Below, one piece after another: positions 23,404 to 34,702 of a stretch of 64,000 bases of DNA (the stretch's first letter is position 1; the number at the start of each line of letters is the position of its first letter). Position numbers and translations under genes: made by a program. The DNA is from Filosporella fistucella. Lineage: Eukaryota; Ascomycota; Leotiomycetes; Helotiales. The notes under the pieces were generated by a model, which saw only the letters and a program-made list of their open reading frames with translations, was not told the DNA's origin and ran no database searches. Where the stretch lies: contig JAQJZZ010000010.1 in assembly GCA_030077755.1 (NCBI GenBank), positions 3,968,001 through 4,032,000 on the forward strand, in the 5' to 3' direction.

Positions 23404-25269
23404 ATGGCTAGATCTCGTGAATCCAAGCGCATTGCTAATAAACGCGTAGAAGTCGTAGCATTTAAGAAACGCGTTCGCAAGCCTAGTTAAAAAGCATAAG
23501 CTGCAAAAGCAGTGCCACCCCCTTACCGAGTTAGATCTAAAATAGTGGATAAAGTCGTTGCTAGTTCTCCTAAAGCTAATACGCCGGAATTGACTTAGGA
23601 TAATAAAGTAGTAGCTAATCCAATTATAATCCGGAGCTCTCCTATAATAGCTATTTTAATCCCTTTTAAATCCACCCGGCAAAAGCTAGTCTTACCTCCA
23701 TTTAATCTAGTAAAAGAGGGATATATGCCGCATTATATTATAATAACTCTCACGATTTTTATTAACGATGTGCATAAGGGTTCCTTAAGTAAGAATTATG
23801 ATCTAAGCGACTTTACTCGGTTTATATAGGACTCTTTTTAGACTTGGATCTAGGATAAATGGATGGAGAAGTTTATATAAGTAAAATTGCTAAAGGAGTG
23901 GGAATTCCCTAGGATTTAGCCCTAAGTGGTAATAATTGATAATCCTATTAGGAAGAAAGTGGATTACTTTATATAAGACTAGGATAAATGGGCTAATATT
24001 AAGAGCTAGCTTTATCTTAAAATATACCTTTAACCTAATAATAAATCCTATAATAGCCTTTTTATTAAAGCTCCATATTAGTGGCCGGAATTAGAGCCTG
24101 CTTTAGAGCCAAAATTAAAGTCGGCATTAAAGGCGTTATTAAAATCGATATTAAAATCAAGGACCACTGGGTCCCGTGACCAGAATTTAAGGGAATATTA
24201 TATTATTAATAGGTAAGGTGATATGGAAGAAGCTAGTTTTGCTTTTAACGATTATAATAACGATATCTTTGCTAATAGAGAAGGGACTCTAATTAAAAGA
24301 GGCCGTGTCTTTATAATTATAAGGCAGCTAAATGCCAAAGCTCGAAGAGATGCCGCTAATAAATTATATAAGAAGATTAAAAAAATGATTTAAAAGTAGC
24401 ACTATTATTAGAATCTTAATTGTAATAAGAATCTTAGGTGCTATTATATTCTTTAGTTTCGTGGATCCTATTATAACGTTATTCTATTAGATTTAAAGTA
24501 ATAGGCAATAATAATTTAAATGGAATACCTTAAAGTTTTAATTAAGAGACCTCCTATTAAATGGATTCGCAAGTATTACTTAGGATAGCAAGAGATTCCT
24601 TAAAAAAAGCTTTATGATAATAAGAAGTAGTTAATTATTGAGCTTGCTATTATTCCTAAAGCTGAGATTGCTCCTATTATTATCTATAATTACCCCGCCC
24701 CCCCATATTCTTATCTAATAGCTCCACTAATGCTATATTATGGATATATAGGCATTTTAGGACTATAAAATGATCCTTATTGCACTTAAAATTCACCTTT
24801 AATATAGCAAGTAAATGCAAATAGTCTTGCTGTGTCGTCACCTTTAAAACTAAGGTCCTCTAAAGCGGATCCACTTCCTTAATTTAAGACGTATATCCTT
24901 AATAAAGTTATAAGCCTATAGAGATCCGAGCTAATTTAGGAGGCTTTTGCGTTCCTAAAACTCGAGTTTATTGAGTTTATATAACTTAAGGATCATTAGA
25001 CCTTTTAAACTCTTAGAGAATATGGTATAAAATCCGGCATAATTTAATATCTTTAAAAAGAAGCCTCTAAGTTTTAAAAAATAGTGGATATAATAAAGGG
25101 AATATTTGAGGAGATCTATAAAGCCTTAATTAAACTTAGAGGAGGCTTTTTATTTAATGGGATTAAATATAATAGTCGTGGTGGAATAGGTAGTGGGTTT
25201 GGCGCTATAAAGTTATAAGACCAAAAATAGGATAGCGATAATTATTTCTCGGAATCTTAAAAGCGTTTA
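23404..25269 (+). pseudogene. Transposon second frame, unknown function, RIP-inactivated
   Basis: One continuous reading phase of about 620 codons from ATG 23404 (MARSRESKRIANKRVEVVAF), with no indels but many TAG and some TAA stops. It starts with a basic, nuclear-localisation-like segment. Recognisable protein-like stretches persist throughout, for example EGTLIKRGRVFIIIRQLNAK, a NCNKNLRCYY cysteine pair, and GGFLFNGIKYNSRGGIGSGFG near the end. I know no family for it. Stops sit where CAG, CAA or TGG codons would be expected, as RIP predicts. It may be an accessory transposition protein or a gene captured by the element. The end coordinate is approximate because the true stop cannot be told from the RIP stops. 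Confidence 0.65.
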
Positions 25270-25499
25270 TAGTGGCGACTATTTTCTTTAAGGGATATAT
25301 TTTATATGCTTTACTTCGTCTTTTCTCTCTTTCCTATATTAATTGGACTATTATTGATTTTGTAATATTTGTTATAAATTATAGTTATATATTAGGGGGG
25401 ATGGCAAAACTCGCGGTTATAAAATATTATTTACTTATTAATTATAACTTTTTATATTAGTTATATAATTGATTTATTTAATGATTATATACATATGCC

Positions 25500-26545
25500 T
25501 CTTATTATTTAATATTATATACTTTATATGTGTGCATGATTAAAATGGGCCCTAGCGGTAGCATGTGCATTTGGCCCTATTATTATATTCTTAATTGCCC
25601 ATATTAAAAAATCCTTATAAGTCTTAAAGTTATAATGCTCCTTCCGATATTATTATCGAATAAAGCTTTTTAGAACGCTAAAACTCTCTTTAATAGGATT
25701 AAAATTAGGGGAGTATGGTGGTAAGTAGAGAATTAAGACTCCCTTCCTATGACATGCTTCTTTAATCCTAGTTTTATTAACGTAATGGATTAATGTATTA
25801 TCCATTATTATAACTAATTGAGGAAGAGGATATGAATTATAAAGAGGGAGAACGTCGTTAATAATAAAATCTTTAAAAAGATCGGCTATTCTAGATCCCT
25901 TAAATGCGCGGTAGGTAATATAGCCATTAATAGTATATGCCGGGAGGATAGATATTTTAGGTTATTACCGAGCCAGATAATTATGGATTATAGCTCGAGT
26001 CCTAACTAAAGACTATTTATATTTGCGTTCCCCTATTTTATTATTACTTCCTAATTTATTTATTATTATAATTTGCTCTATAATAAAGTCCTAGAGGTAA
26101 AAGAGCTAGTCTCTCCTTAATTCCTTATTTCTCTAAGCCGCCACTGCCCTCATTTTCTTCTTTATGACCTTAATCTTTTTTAACGCTCTATTAATTGTCG
26201 ATAAGGATATATCTACTTTATATGCATTTAAAAGAAACTCCTTAATCTCATCCAAATAATAGTATGGCGCCGTATTAAGAAGGACCTTAATTCCGCAAAT
26301 TATGCTCTAAGTAAGGACGGGTCTAGGACCTCTAAAAGGAGGCAAAACTGGTCTTCTTACTTTAATCCTAGCCTTATACGCATATATCGTCGATAGGGCA
26401 TAGTTATATAAGCTAGCTAGGCGCCGGCAATATTCATGGTCGATGTGCGCATGAGGGTCGAGGAGGGCATCTTAGATGCGGGCAATAACCCTTTGGTGTA
26501 ATCGAGGGGCTATAATCTCTGCTAATTTTTTTTATTAGATGGAAG
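25500..26545 (-). pseudogene. DDE transposase (IS630/Tc1/mariner type), RIP-inactivated
   Basis: A single minus-strand phase with scattered TAG stops, boundaries approximate. Order: an N-terminal helix-turn-helix region (PRLHQRVIARI..., RPVLPPFRGPRP); a second HTH-like segment (DISLSTINRALKKIKVIKKK); ISILPAYTINGYITYRAFKGS before the catalytic core; LVIIMDN with the second catalytic Asp; and LPPYSPNFNPIKESFSVLKSF. Fungal relatives read NPIEESFS at the last site, so the Lys here (AAG) is most simply a G-to-A RIP change of the catalytic Glu. The first catalytic Asp is not clear. This would be the cut-and-paste enzyme acting on the 59-bp inverted repeats. Confidence 0.85.
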
Positions 26546-26653
26546 ATCTTATCAAGCTCGACAATTTGATTTAGTTACCTTATTAAAAGAATTAGATTTG
26601 ATTTAATTATCATAGTTTAAAGTCATATGGTGGGGTGCTTTTTGGCAAAACGC

Positions 26654-26712
26654 GACACCAAAACGCGTTCGCTTAAAAAGTCGTGTTTTCCGACTAGTTA
26701 AGGAAATTGCTG
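26654..26712 (-). repeat. Right terminal inverted repeat (59 bp)
   Basis: Reverse complement of the left repeat with one mismatch, the terminal base. Followed directly by the TA target duplication at 26713-26714. Confidence 0.95.
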
Positions 26713-26714
26713 TA

Positions 26715-28073
26715 GCCTTCCAGATTTCCAAACTTCCCCTGCAGGAGACGACGATCAACGTCTCATCCTGCCACTTTGAATATTCATAGAACGAGACCGG
26801 GAGGTTTGGGTGTGCAGGAGCTCTCACAAAACCAAGTCCACCCGGGGGTTTCGACAGACAAGACATGTACCAACACTGGACAGCACACAGCACGTGCGAG
26901 TTGAATGAACGACGTCTATCTGTCTGTCTGTCTGTCTGTCACAATCCGGGGCGTCGAGATTTGCTCCAATCCAGTCCAGTCTGATCGCTTTCGAATTCAA
27001 CCCAGAATAATCCAATCTAGCCCACTTCAGTCTATCCCAATACTCCACAGCACTACTCGTTGTTTCCTTTTGTTGCTGTTCTCCCTCTCCTGCTCCCGCT
27101 CCTGCTTCTGCTCAACGATTTCCGGATTAGTATCGGCTCGAAGGAAGGAGCACACCAGCAACCGGGTCCCGCTTGTTATCTCTTGCGACTTTCCACTTGT
27201 ATTGTCCTTGTACCACTTTCATCCAATCTTCAAGGAAACATAACGACTCTCAAGTGAAGATATATCTTAGTCCAGCCACTAGACATCTTAGCCTATCCAA
27301 GGCGTCTCCGCTCGTCTCGTCTCGAATAACCTTCGGATTCTTGTCTTCCCCGCCGACTAGGAGAGTATGGTCGATCCGTGCTCCTTGGTGTAGCTTGACA
27401 TCTCTTCAAAAGATCAACTTACTCCCCATTCCTTTCTTCTCCCTCTCGTCTTGTACTGCGTTACGCCGCTGCGTTACCTTCCTTTGCCATGTTGTCGACG
27501 AGTACGAGCACATGGTATTGTGCCACAAGACGATAATTAGACGGGAAGCCTCGTGGCTGGGCTGCGTTGCCACCAGATTGTTCCTGCGTTGTCGTCCCTC
27601 TTTCTCGTTCTGACTGGCAACTACCTACTGTCCAATCTGAGTCAGATCCAATACCTCTCACCGAATTATTTCTTTTAGTCAAGACACAGCCCATCGCACT
27701 CTCTCCATCTCATAGGCTTTCAGCATATACATCAAAATTTGCGTCGGAGTAGCGGGTCTGAAAATACCGATCTGGTTAAGCCCCTGGAATGAGTATATCT
27801 TCAAATTACTAGCGCCCCACTACAGACTTCCGCCGTTTTCATAACTGCAATTCCGACACCGCCTTCTTCGCCGATACTCTCCCAGCTTATTGAAGCCCTT
27901 AGCGTCGAGCCTTGTTTATTTTCCCACAGAGTTTTCAAATCTCGAAAAGATTATGCCATCCTATCATATTCCATTGAAGATCTTCACATCCATCCGATCT
28001 TCACCTTTCTTCACCAATCGCATCAAGCCTGTTAGACCTCTAAGGAAGAGCGTTGCTCGTCAAACTATTCGCA
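26715..28073. other. Upstream region of the metallo-beta-lactamase-like gene
   Basis: Contains a (TCTG)n microsatellite at about 26920-26940 and pyrimidine-rich DNA from 27.06 kb onward, consistent with a promoter and long 5' leader. Short frames in the interval have no domain-like content. An upstream untranslated exon is possible but not visible. Confidence 0.5.
26919..26940 (+). repeat. TCTG microsatellite
   Basis: About five perfect TCTG units on the transposon's right flank. Confidence 0.85.
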
Positions 28074-29456
28074 ATGTCTCTTACAGTTCGTCATCTCAAT
28101 GACGACGCGTCGTTCCTCTTAAGCTTTATACCAAATCTTCCTGTCCCATCAGAAGATGACAGCAAGCATATCTACCATGTCATCTTGGATCCATGGTTGC
28201 GAGGTACCTCGGACATCATTCATCCAAAAGTCTCAAGTTCGACTCATGTCGCTCAACCGGTTGTAGCATCTCTGACCGATCTTCCTCAACCCAATATGGT
28301 TGTTATCAGCCAAGGAAAGAGTGACCACTGTCACAAGGAAACTCTGATTCAGCTCCCGCGTTCGGATACAAAGACGGAAATCCTTGCCGAGTCTTCTGCT
28401 GCAAACACCATTCGACAATGGCAGCATTTTGATGCTGAGGATGTCATCACATTGAAACACTGGAAGAAATCAAAGGGGGTCGACATTGTCCACCGGGTTT
28501 CACTCTCTCCATTGTCTGACGGCGGATCTCGTGGCGAGGTCACATTTGCCCTTTTGTCCAAGGCTTTTGACCCTACGGGAGTTCACAATGCAATTATCAT
28601 TACTTACACAGCACCTACTTTCAACGCTCAACATGTTGAGGTGAAGGACGCACACTTGACGCCTTACTCTACCAGCTTTACTGGCTCTCATTCCAATGCG
28701 AAGAAAGGACCAACAATTACTGTCATGTATGCACCCCATGGCATTGGCTGGAAGTCAATCAAAGCATATGTCAAGTCTGAATTGCAACCACTTTTGCCAC
28801 TCACAGCTTTGCTTCATTGCTTCAATGAAGTGAAGAATCCTTGGTGGATGGGTGGGAATATCTGTATGGGTGCTACAGTTGGTGCAGAAATCGCGGAAAA
28901 ATTGGATGCTCGGTACTGGTTCAGCGCCCATGATGGTGACAAAGTAACGAAGGGTATTGCGACCAAAAAGATTACCACGAAAAAGTATGAGGTCCGTGAA
29001 ATTGAAGATGAAGTTAGTCCTTGGGGCAAGTATTTCAGTGGCTCTGGCGAGGGAACTCGAGTCATGATGTTGGATGCTGGCTCTGAACACAGAATTCCGG
29101 TTGCGGTCGAAGCTCTACTTCTCAAGATGCCCAATCGTCACCTTGACAGCGATGAGGACACCTACATTGATGGTGTCACTCCTCTGGTCCATCATAACAA
29201 CAAGCAAGCTACCTCTGCCGGAGAATCTTCCAAACCCAAGCCCAATTCTGACCGTGTACGTCTCCTGGCAGACAATACCAAGATCACAAAGCTACTTGGC
29301 GAGAAGAAGGATTTCGGCGGCAACAGATACCAACGCATGTCTTCCAGTGACTCTGATTCCGATTCTCTGTACGACTTTGAACCACCTTACATTTTCGACG
29401 GTGAGAGAAAGAGAATGGAGCGCAAGGAGAGTTCTCGCGGCCGTCCTCACACCTGA
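28074..29456 (+). CDS. Metallo-beta-lactamase-fold protein (UlaG-like), intronless
   Basis: 460 residues in one exon starting MSLTVRHLNDDASFLL. The layout resembles fungal proteins of the beta-lactamase superfamily type 2: HVILDPWLRGTSDIIHP, then VVISQGKSDHCHKETLIQL where the family's HxHxDH motif is expected, then TVMYAPHGIGW and a C-terminal ARYWFSAHDGDK with a His. The metal motif is only partly conserved (DHCHKE), so hydrolase activity is doubtful. The C-terminus is disordered and Ser/Asp-rich (SSSDSDSDSLYDFEP). A frame seven codons longer opens at a TTG, so ATG 28074 is preferred. Substrate unknown; members have been linked to metabolite or lipid hydrolysis. Confidence 0.78.
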   Translation: MSLTVRHLNDDASFLLSFIPNLPVPSEDDSKHIYHVILDPWLRGTSDIIHPKVSSSTHVAQPVVASLTDLPQPNMVVISQGKSDHCHKETLIQLPRSDTKTEILAESSAANTIRQWQHFDAEDVITLKHWKKSKGVDIVHRVSLSPLSDGGSRGEVTFALLSKAFDPTGVHNAIIITYTAPTFNAQHVEVKDAHLTPYSTSFTGSHSNAKKGPTITVMYAPHGIGWKSIKAYVKSELQPLLPLTALLHCFNEVKNPWWMGGNICMGATVGAEIAEKLDARYWFSAHDGDKVTKGIATKKITTKKYEVREIEDEVSPWGKYFSGSGEGTRVMMLDAGSEHRIPVAVEALLLKMPNRHLDSDEDTYIDGVTPLVHHNNKQATSAGESSKPKPNSDRVRLLADNTKITKLLGEKKDFGGNRYQRMSSSDSDSDSLYDFEPPYIFDGERKRMERKESSRGRPHT

Positions 29457-29992
29457 TCACCCAGATATTAGATGCTTGCCATCTGCTCATCTATTCGACT
29501 ACAAATCTCAAGTATAGGAACTGCTCCGAGAGGATAATTATATTCAATTCCGTTTCTTTTGCACTTGATGGGCATTCCGTTTATGATCGATGAAAGCATA
29601 GCGATCGGCGTTTTTTGTTGTGGAGGTTCTAGTAGCGATCATACCGAGGATACCCAAACACGAAGGTGAAGGCACTATCAGTTTTTTTATGAATCAGCGA
29701 AAGCATTACGGCATCAGACCATAATTGTAATTAGACGAAAATGCATTTGGTAAATGCGACTACAACCCTACGTTCACTCATATACTGTGCGATTGTACTT
29801 CGGAGTCCCTCTCTTAATATTTCTCGTCTCAAGTGCAGGGATGATATCTCATATCACATGTGATGGAATGTGACCGGTAGGTATAGACTTCAAATTCAAA
29901 GTGGCGGTCGTGATACATTCATTGAAAATTTGCGCGAGTGTACCAAAAGCTTTTCTAGGGCATTATCCAAGAAAAAATGAGCCCCTATTAAT
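29457..29992. other. Intergenic, convergent 3' ends
   Basis: Between the 3' ends of the metallo-beta-lactamase-like gene and the TLS1 homologue; nothing recognised. Confidence 0.55.
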
Positions 29993-31213
29993 CTACTTCT
30001 TAGCTGCCTTCAGCATCGTCTCTCTCATAGCAGCCCGCGCACTCCTACTTCCTCCCAATTTCGGCCCCTTCAGAACCTCTTCTTCCTTCTTACCTCCCAC
30101 ACTCCTTGCAGGTGCCGCTGGTGGAGCAACCTTTTTGCGTTGCCTCGCAGATACAGCATCCATGAATTCTTTCCTGAAAGCTTCAGCTATGCGGTCATCT
30201 GCCGCTTGATCGTTACCTGTACTCTCAGGTTCAGGAACGGGTTCATCGTATATTTCCACTGAGTTTTGTTAGTCGTCTGCTGACTTTCGGGCATCTGAGG
30301 AAGAGGCGACACTTACATCGATTCTCCCGCAAGATATCCTCCACCATCTTATCTCTTGCAATGTCCTCGCTTCCTCTTCTCTTCCTTCCCCGCCACGGTT
30401 TACCATCTCTTCCCAACCTGACCTTGGCCGGCTTCTTCCCAGTCTGTTCTTCATCCTCTACACTCTCGCCATCCAACCTCCTCCTCGCCATATTCGTACG
30501 CTGTACATTCTTATCCCTAGCCTCTTCTCCGAGATCAATCTCCATCAGCTTTCCCAGCGTAGCTGGCTGCCTCTGCACATCCGTGGTCTCTTTCTCCGGC
30601 GCTTTACTTCCTCTATGCACCAGCCCTTGCCTAGATCCTGCATTCTGACTTTGTGCAAGTTGTGTAGCACCTTCTGCAGCTCTCCGTTTAGCTATCTCGG
30701 AATCTATATATGCCATCCTTGCTCCGTCAGTCACTATGCCTTCGATCCGCTCCTCATTGGACCAGAGTAGAGAGGCACTCACATATGTCTATTCACATCT
30801 CCCACTGCCCCAGTCTGTCGCGCAAATTTCTGCACAATACCACCAACTACTTCCACTTCCTCATCCCCTTCCACATCACCAGGCGCCGGCTGCGTGATTA
30901 ATGCGCCATCGTCATCTCGGATTTGAGTTGAAGCTTTGAATTCCACTCCACCGCGCTTAGTTTTCTTTCGCAGGCGCAGAATATCCGACATTGAGAGCTC
31001 CGGTTGAGTATCTGGGGCACCTGGTGCAGCGCTGGCGGAGGAGATCAATTCATCGAGGCTTTGAGAAGGAGGGGAGGTAGTTGTAGGTCGAGGGGGAGAA
31101 GATTCAGTTTGAGTCGGCGCATCTTCGTCTGCTGCACGCTGTCTATAGATCTTACGTTTTTTGCTAGGCCGGAAGAGTACAGGTTGGTCCTGAGTTGGTG
31201 ATGGAGAAGCCAT
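29993..31213 (-). CDS. TLS1/C9orf78 (Hep59) family protein
   Basis: 365 residues from exons 31213-30783, 30717-30317 and 30258-29993, in frame. Family signatures: FRPSKKRKIYRQR at the N-terminus, ELSMSDILRLRKKTKRGGVEF, VGGIVQKFARQTGAV, and VNRHMMAYIDSEIAKRRA, which is completed only by joining exons 1 and 2. The C-terminal half is Lys/Arg/Glu-rich and disordered. In fission yeast Tls1 associates with the spliceosome factor Brr2 and affects splicing of telomere and heterochromatin genes; human C9orf78 also binds spliceosomal proteins. A nuclear splicing-factor role is expected by homology. Confidence 0.9.
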
Positions 31214-31997
31214 TATTATTTGCAAGGTAGATGTTGTAACTTGATGTGGCGCGATACATGCGGCTCGGATTCATAATGGTGTGGTTCAAAGTCGGCTTGA
31301 AAATCTGGGGTACATGACAGGGTACGCAAAAGGCTTGGCAGGATATATGGTTTTGGTCCCCATCGAAATGCTCATACTAGGCCGTGGTGCAATCTCAATG
31401 CAAAAATCTAAATATTCAACATACAACAGTACATTAGATGAATGCCCCACAAGCATCATTTGAATGAGATTTTGTTCCCAGATATGTAAAAGTTGGGGTT
31501 TGTATAGCTATTTTCGTCGACTGTTAATGCTACTTAAAGTGGCTTAGAAAGTGTGCACTTTGGAGACAAATTCATAACGACATTCTACTACGCACAACCA
31601 AGAAGCATAAGGTTTAGCATTATCACAGAGATTCGTTAATAGCTTAGAAGTCTTAAGTCCCGCGGTAAAATAAACGCCAGGCCATGCATCTACGCGAGGG
31701 AGAACATTGTGGCACAGATGAGTTGTCAATGGCAGTCACAGTACAGCTTCCAGGTTACAAATACAGAAGTAATTGTGAGACTTTAGGTCGATACGATGTG
31801 CAATAAATCTTATACTTCAAAGCATCCTATCATGTGGTGTGATGTTTCGAAGGGGTAGGCGAAATCTGATCGGCCAAGTATAGTTACATTGCGGACTCGC
31901 TCCCGCTTATCAGACTGTTAGGGCAATAAGATGTATTGTAATTGCAACCAACACCTATCAGATTTGTGTACATTAGATGATTTTGATTTTCCTGAAT
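31214..31997. other. Intergenic region
   Basis: About 0.8 kb upstream of the TLS1 homologue and downstream of the aldehyde dehydrogenase. No supported gene. Confidence 0.55.
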
Positions 31998-33801
31998 TTA
32001 ACTCTGAGTTGGCATTGAAACATCCGCGGCCTTTGAAATCGCGTCCTCGCTCCTCCATAGACTAGTGACAGTCTTTTGTTGTGTGTAAAACTGTAGCCCC
32101 GGCTTTCCATAAAAGGTGCTAGCACCACCTCCTGCAATACTCTTCTTATTACCCGTAAACGAGAAGCAAGGAAGGGGGACCGGTATGGGCACGTTGATTC
32201 CAACTTGTCCAGCCTCAATGTTCTTCTGGAAAGCTGTAGCTGTAGCTCCAGATTTGGTGAAAATGGCTACTCCATTACCGTACTCATTGGCGTTGATGAG
32301 GTCGACCGCTTCGTCCAGCGAATCAACATTCAAGCAGACTAAGACTGGGCCGAAAATTTCTTCTTTGTAACATTTCATGTGTGGCTTGACGTTTGTGATG
32401 ATCGTTGGTCCAACCCAATTGCCGTTGGGGTACTTGGCGGGCTTGAATCCACGACCATCCAACAAGATAGTAGCCCCCTCTTCTTCGGCGCTTGCAATAA
32501 GATGCTCAATTCTCTCCTTACTTTGAGGTGAAATGACTGGGCCAAGATCCGCACCCTCCTCAAAGCCACCGTTGACCTTCAATGACTTTGCACTTTCGGC
32601 AAGCTCAGTTAGCCACTCCTTCGTTTCACCAACCATCACCAGAGTACTAAGAGCCATACATCGCTGACCAGCAGCTCCAAAAGCAGCACCGACGATAGAG
32701 TTCAAGGCATGTTGTTTGTTTGCATCTGGCAACACGGCAGCGTGGTTCTTGGCTCCAAGATTGGCCTGTACACGTTTTCCATTTGCTGAGCCTCGGGAGA
32801 AAATATACTCTCCGGCACGATTGCTACCGACGAAACTGATAGCCTTGATTGCTGGTTCATCAATGATAAAGTCGACAGTCTTTGCAGCCCCGTGAACGAT
32901 ATTCAAAACTCCTGGGGGAAATCCTGCTTTCTCGGCAATCTCAGCCAAAATCATAGCCGCTCCAGGATCTCGTTCTGAAGGCTTCAAGATGAGACAGTTT
33001 CCAGTGGCGGTGGCGATAGGAATTGACCAAAGAGGAATCATGGCAGGAAAATCTAAAAAAAAAAGAGGGTAAGTAATGCTTAGGCATAATTTTATGCCAC
33101 TTACTGAAGGGACAAATAGCAGCAACAACGCCCAGTGGCTCCCTGTAACTTCTCGTCTCCATATCCTTGGCAACCTCCAACACCTCTCCCATCATTTGCT
33201 GGGGGATATTGCAAGACCCCTCGGCGACTTGTAGACCACGAAGAACATCTCCCTTGGCATCTAAAATCAATCAGCATATTCTCTTTTCTATGATTTCGGA
33301 GGGCCCACCAGCGAAGGTCTTGCCCTGCTCCAATGTAATGCTAGCAGCTAGCCTGTCCCAGTTATCACGGACCAATTGTGTAAACTTGAACATTATTTGT
33401 TGCCTAGCCATAACACTTGTAGCCTTCCATGCTGGGAATGCCTTTTGAGCACTTTCAACGGCAGCTTTCAATTCTGCATCGGTGCTCTGCGGCACTCTAG
33501 TAACGAGGTTGTTGGTCGCGGGGTCATGGAGCTCGATGAACTGGGTAGTTTCCGACTTGACGAATTGATTGTCAATAAAATATGGTGTATCTTGGACATT
33601 TTGGATCTTTTCGTGAGAGGTGGGATAGTTCTCAGCAGTGAAGGCGAGAGCAGTAGCAGGTTTAAGATGCTGAGCTGTGGCATGCAGTCTGCGAGCTGCG
33701 ATCTTGGATTGATTCGCTGATGAAGGCATTCTGAACGCGAGTGCTGAGCGTGGTGTTCGTACCGCTGCAGCAGGTAGGCTCCGTGTAAGGACTCGACGCA
33801 T
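31998..33801 (-). CDS. Methylmalonate-semialdehyde dehydrogenase (CoA-acylating), mitochondrial
   Basis: 567 residues from exons 33801-33309, 33260-33105 and 33052-31998, in frame. The first 45 residues form an Arg/Ser/Ala-rich mitochondrial presequence ([16 protein letters not shown]). The body is an ALDH6-type enzyme: [48 protein letters not shown] and GQRCMALST, where Cys is the catalytic nucleophile; [10 protein letters not shown] near the C-terminus is also typical. It oxidises malonate and methylmalonate semialdehydes to acetyl-CoA and propanoyl-CoA in valine, thymine and beta-alanine breakdown. Assignment over other ALDHs rests on the NLGAKNH segment and the presequence. Confidence 0.93.
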
Positions 33802-34702
33802 CTTATGAATAGCAAAGGCGCGAGCTCGTGAAGAGGAAGCAATTCTGCTTCAGAACTGTTGTGGGAGGGTCTCGGTCAGTACTTATTTACATCGCTCGAG
33901 CCTCCCGAGCTATTCGGCTATGCAGTAGAAGTGGGGAAGTGCCGGAGCCAAAGATGGGGTACAATATCAGTACAGTATCACAAAATTCTTTCTCAAATAA
34001 CTCCACAACTTCAACTTTAGAGTTATTGCAGGCACTAACTATAGTCTCCCCTGACATGAAGAGTTGTTTGCTTTATAAGTGTCATTCCAATTATGTTTTC
34101 AGAATTGTATAGGTTTCTTCTGGTTGAAAACAGATCGCTTACCGTCGGGATTTGATACGTGCTGGAGCTCTTATCGTCGGGAAATCTGGGGAAGGCAAGC
34201 CAGGACGAGCGATGACCGGAGACATCCCGTCCTATCGAAAAAACATATTCCACTGACTTTTTGTCAATAATCAGAAAATTTAAAAGAGCGCAAGATGGAT
34301 TGCATGTCCCAGAAATCCTGTCCAACTTCAGATCAAGATGATCAAGCATTTAGAATTAGGTACTTTGTCCAAGCACATTTACTTTCCTCCCTGTCCTCTC
34401 TTCCAGCAAGACCGATTTCCTATGCCGGCGAAACTTCGGTATTGTCAAGCTCATGCTTATGTTTTGTAAAGACTTCCTACTTTATATTCCTCTCATTTCA
34501 GAGACAAGGGGCCCTTTGAAGAGCAAAAACAAGAAGCAATTCAACCCTTGTATTGCAAACCTGGAATTTTCAAAGCTCCCTTGATCCATGAGAAATAGCT
34601 CAGAGAAGGCTAGCCTATCAAAATTGGTGGATCGACACTGTGCCGAGTACTTGGAGTCTCGGATTCAGCACGACTTCAATCCATCGACCTTATTCAGGCA
34701 AC
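33802..34702. other. Divergent promoter region
   Basis: 0.9 kb between the starts of the aldehyde dehydrogenase (minus) and the F-box gene (plus); no gene-like frame. Confidence 0.55.

Larger units (their letters stand above)
23233..26712. mobile_element. Tc1/mariner-type DNA transposon with two reading frames, RIP-degraded
   Basis: 3,480-bp element flanked by a TA on each side (23231-23232 and 26713-26714), the target duplication expected of the IS630/Tc1/mariner superfamily. Its ends are 59-bp inverted repeats that differ only at the first base (T at the left, C at the right). The interior is strongly AT-rich and holds two convergent frames: a transposase on the minus strand (about 26.55-25.5 kb) and a second long frame on the plus strand (23404-25269). 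Both keep a single reading phase but contain many TAG/TAA stops, as CpA-to-TpA RIP would produce. The element is therefore inactive in itself. At 3.5 kb it is long for a simple mariner, because of the second frame. Confidence 0.9.

Noticed and set aside
26905..27752. Overlapping plus-strand frames upstream of the metallo-beta-lactamase-like gene
   Set aside because: Pyrimidine-rich promoter/leader DNA gives long Ser/Leu/Pro frames by chance; three phases are open at once.
30361..30648. Ser/Leu-rich plus-strand frame
   Set aside because: Antisense of the TLS1 homologue's Lys/Arg/Glu-rich exon.
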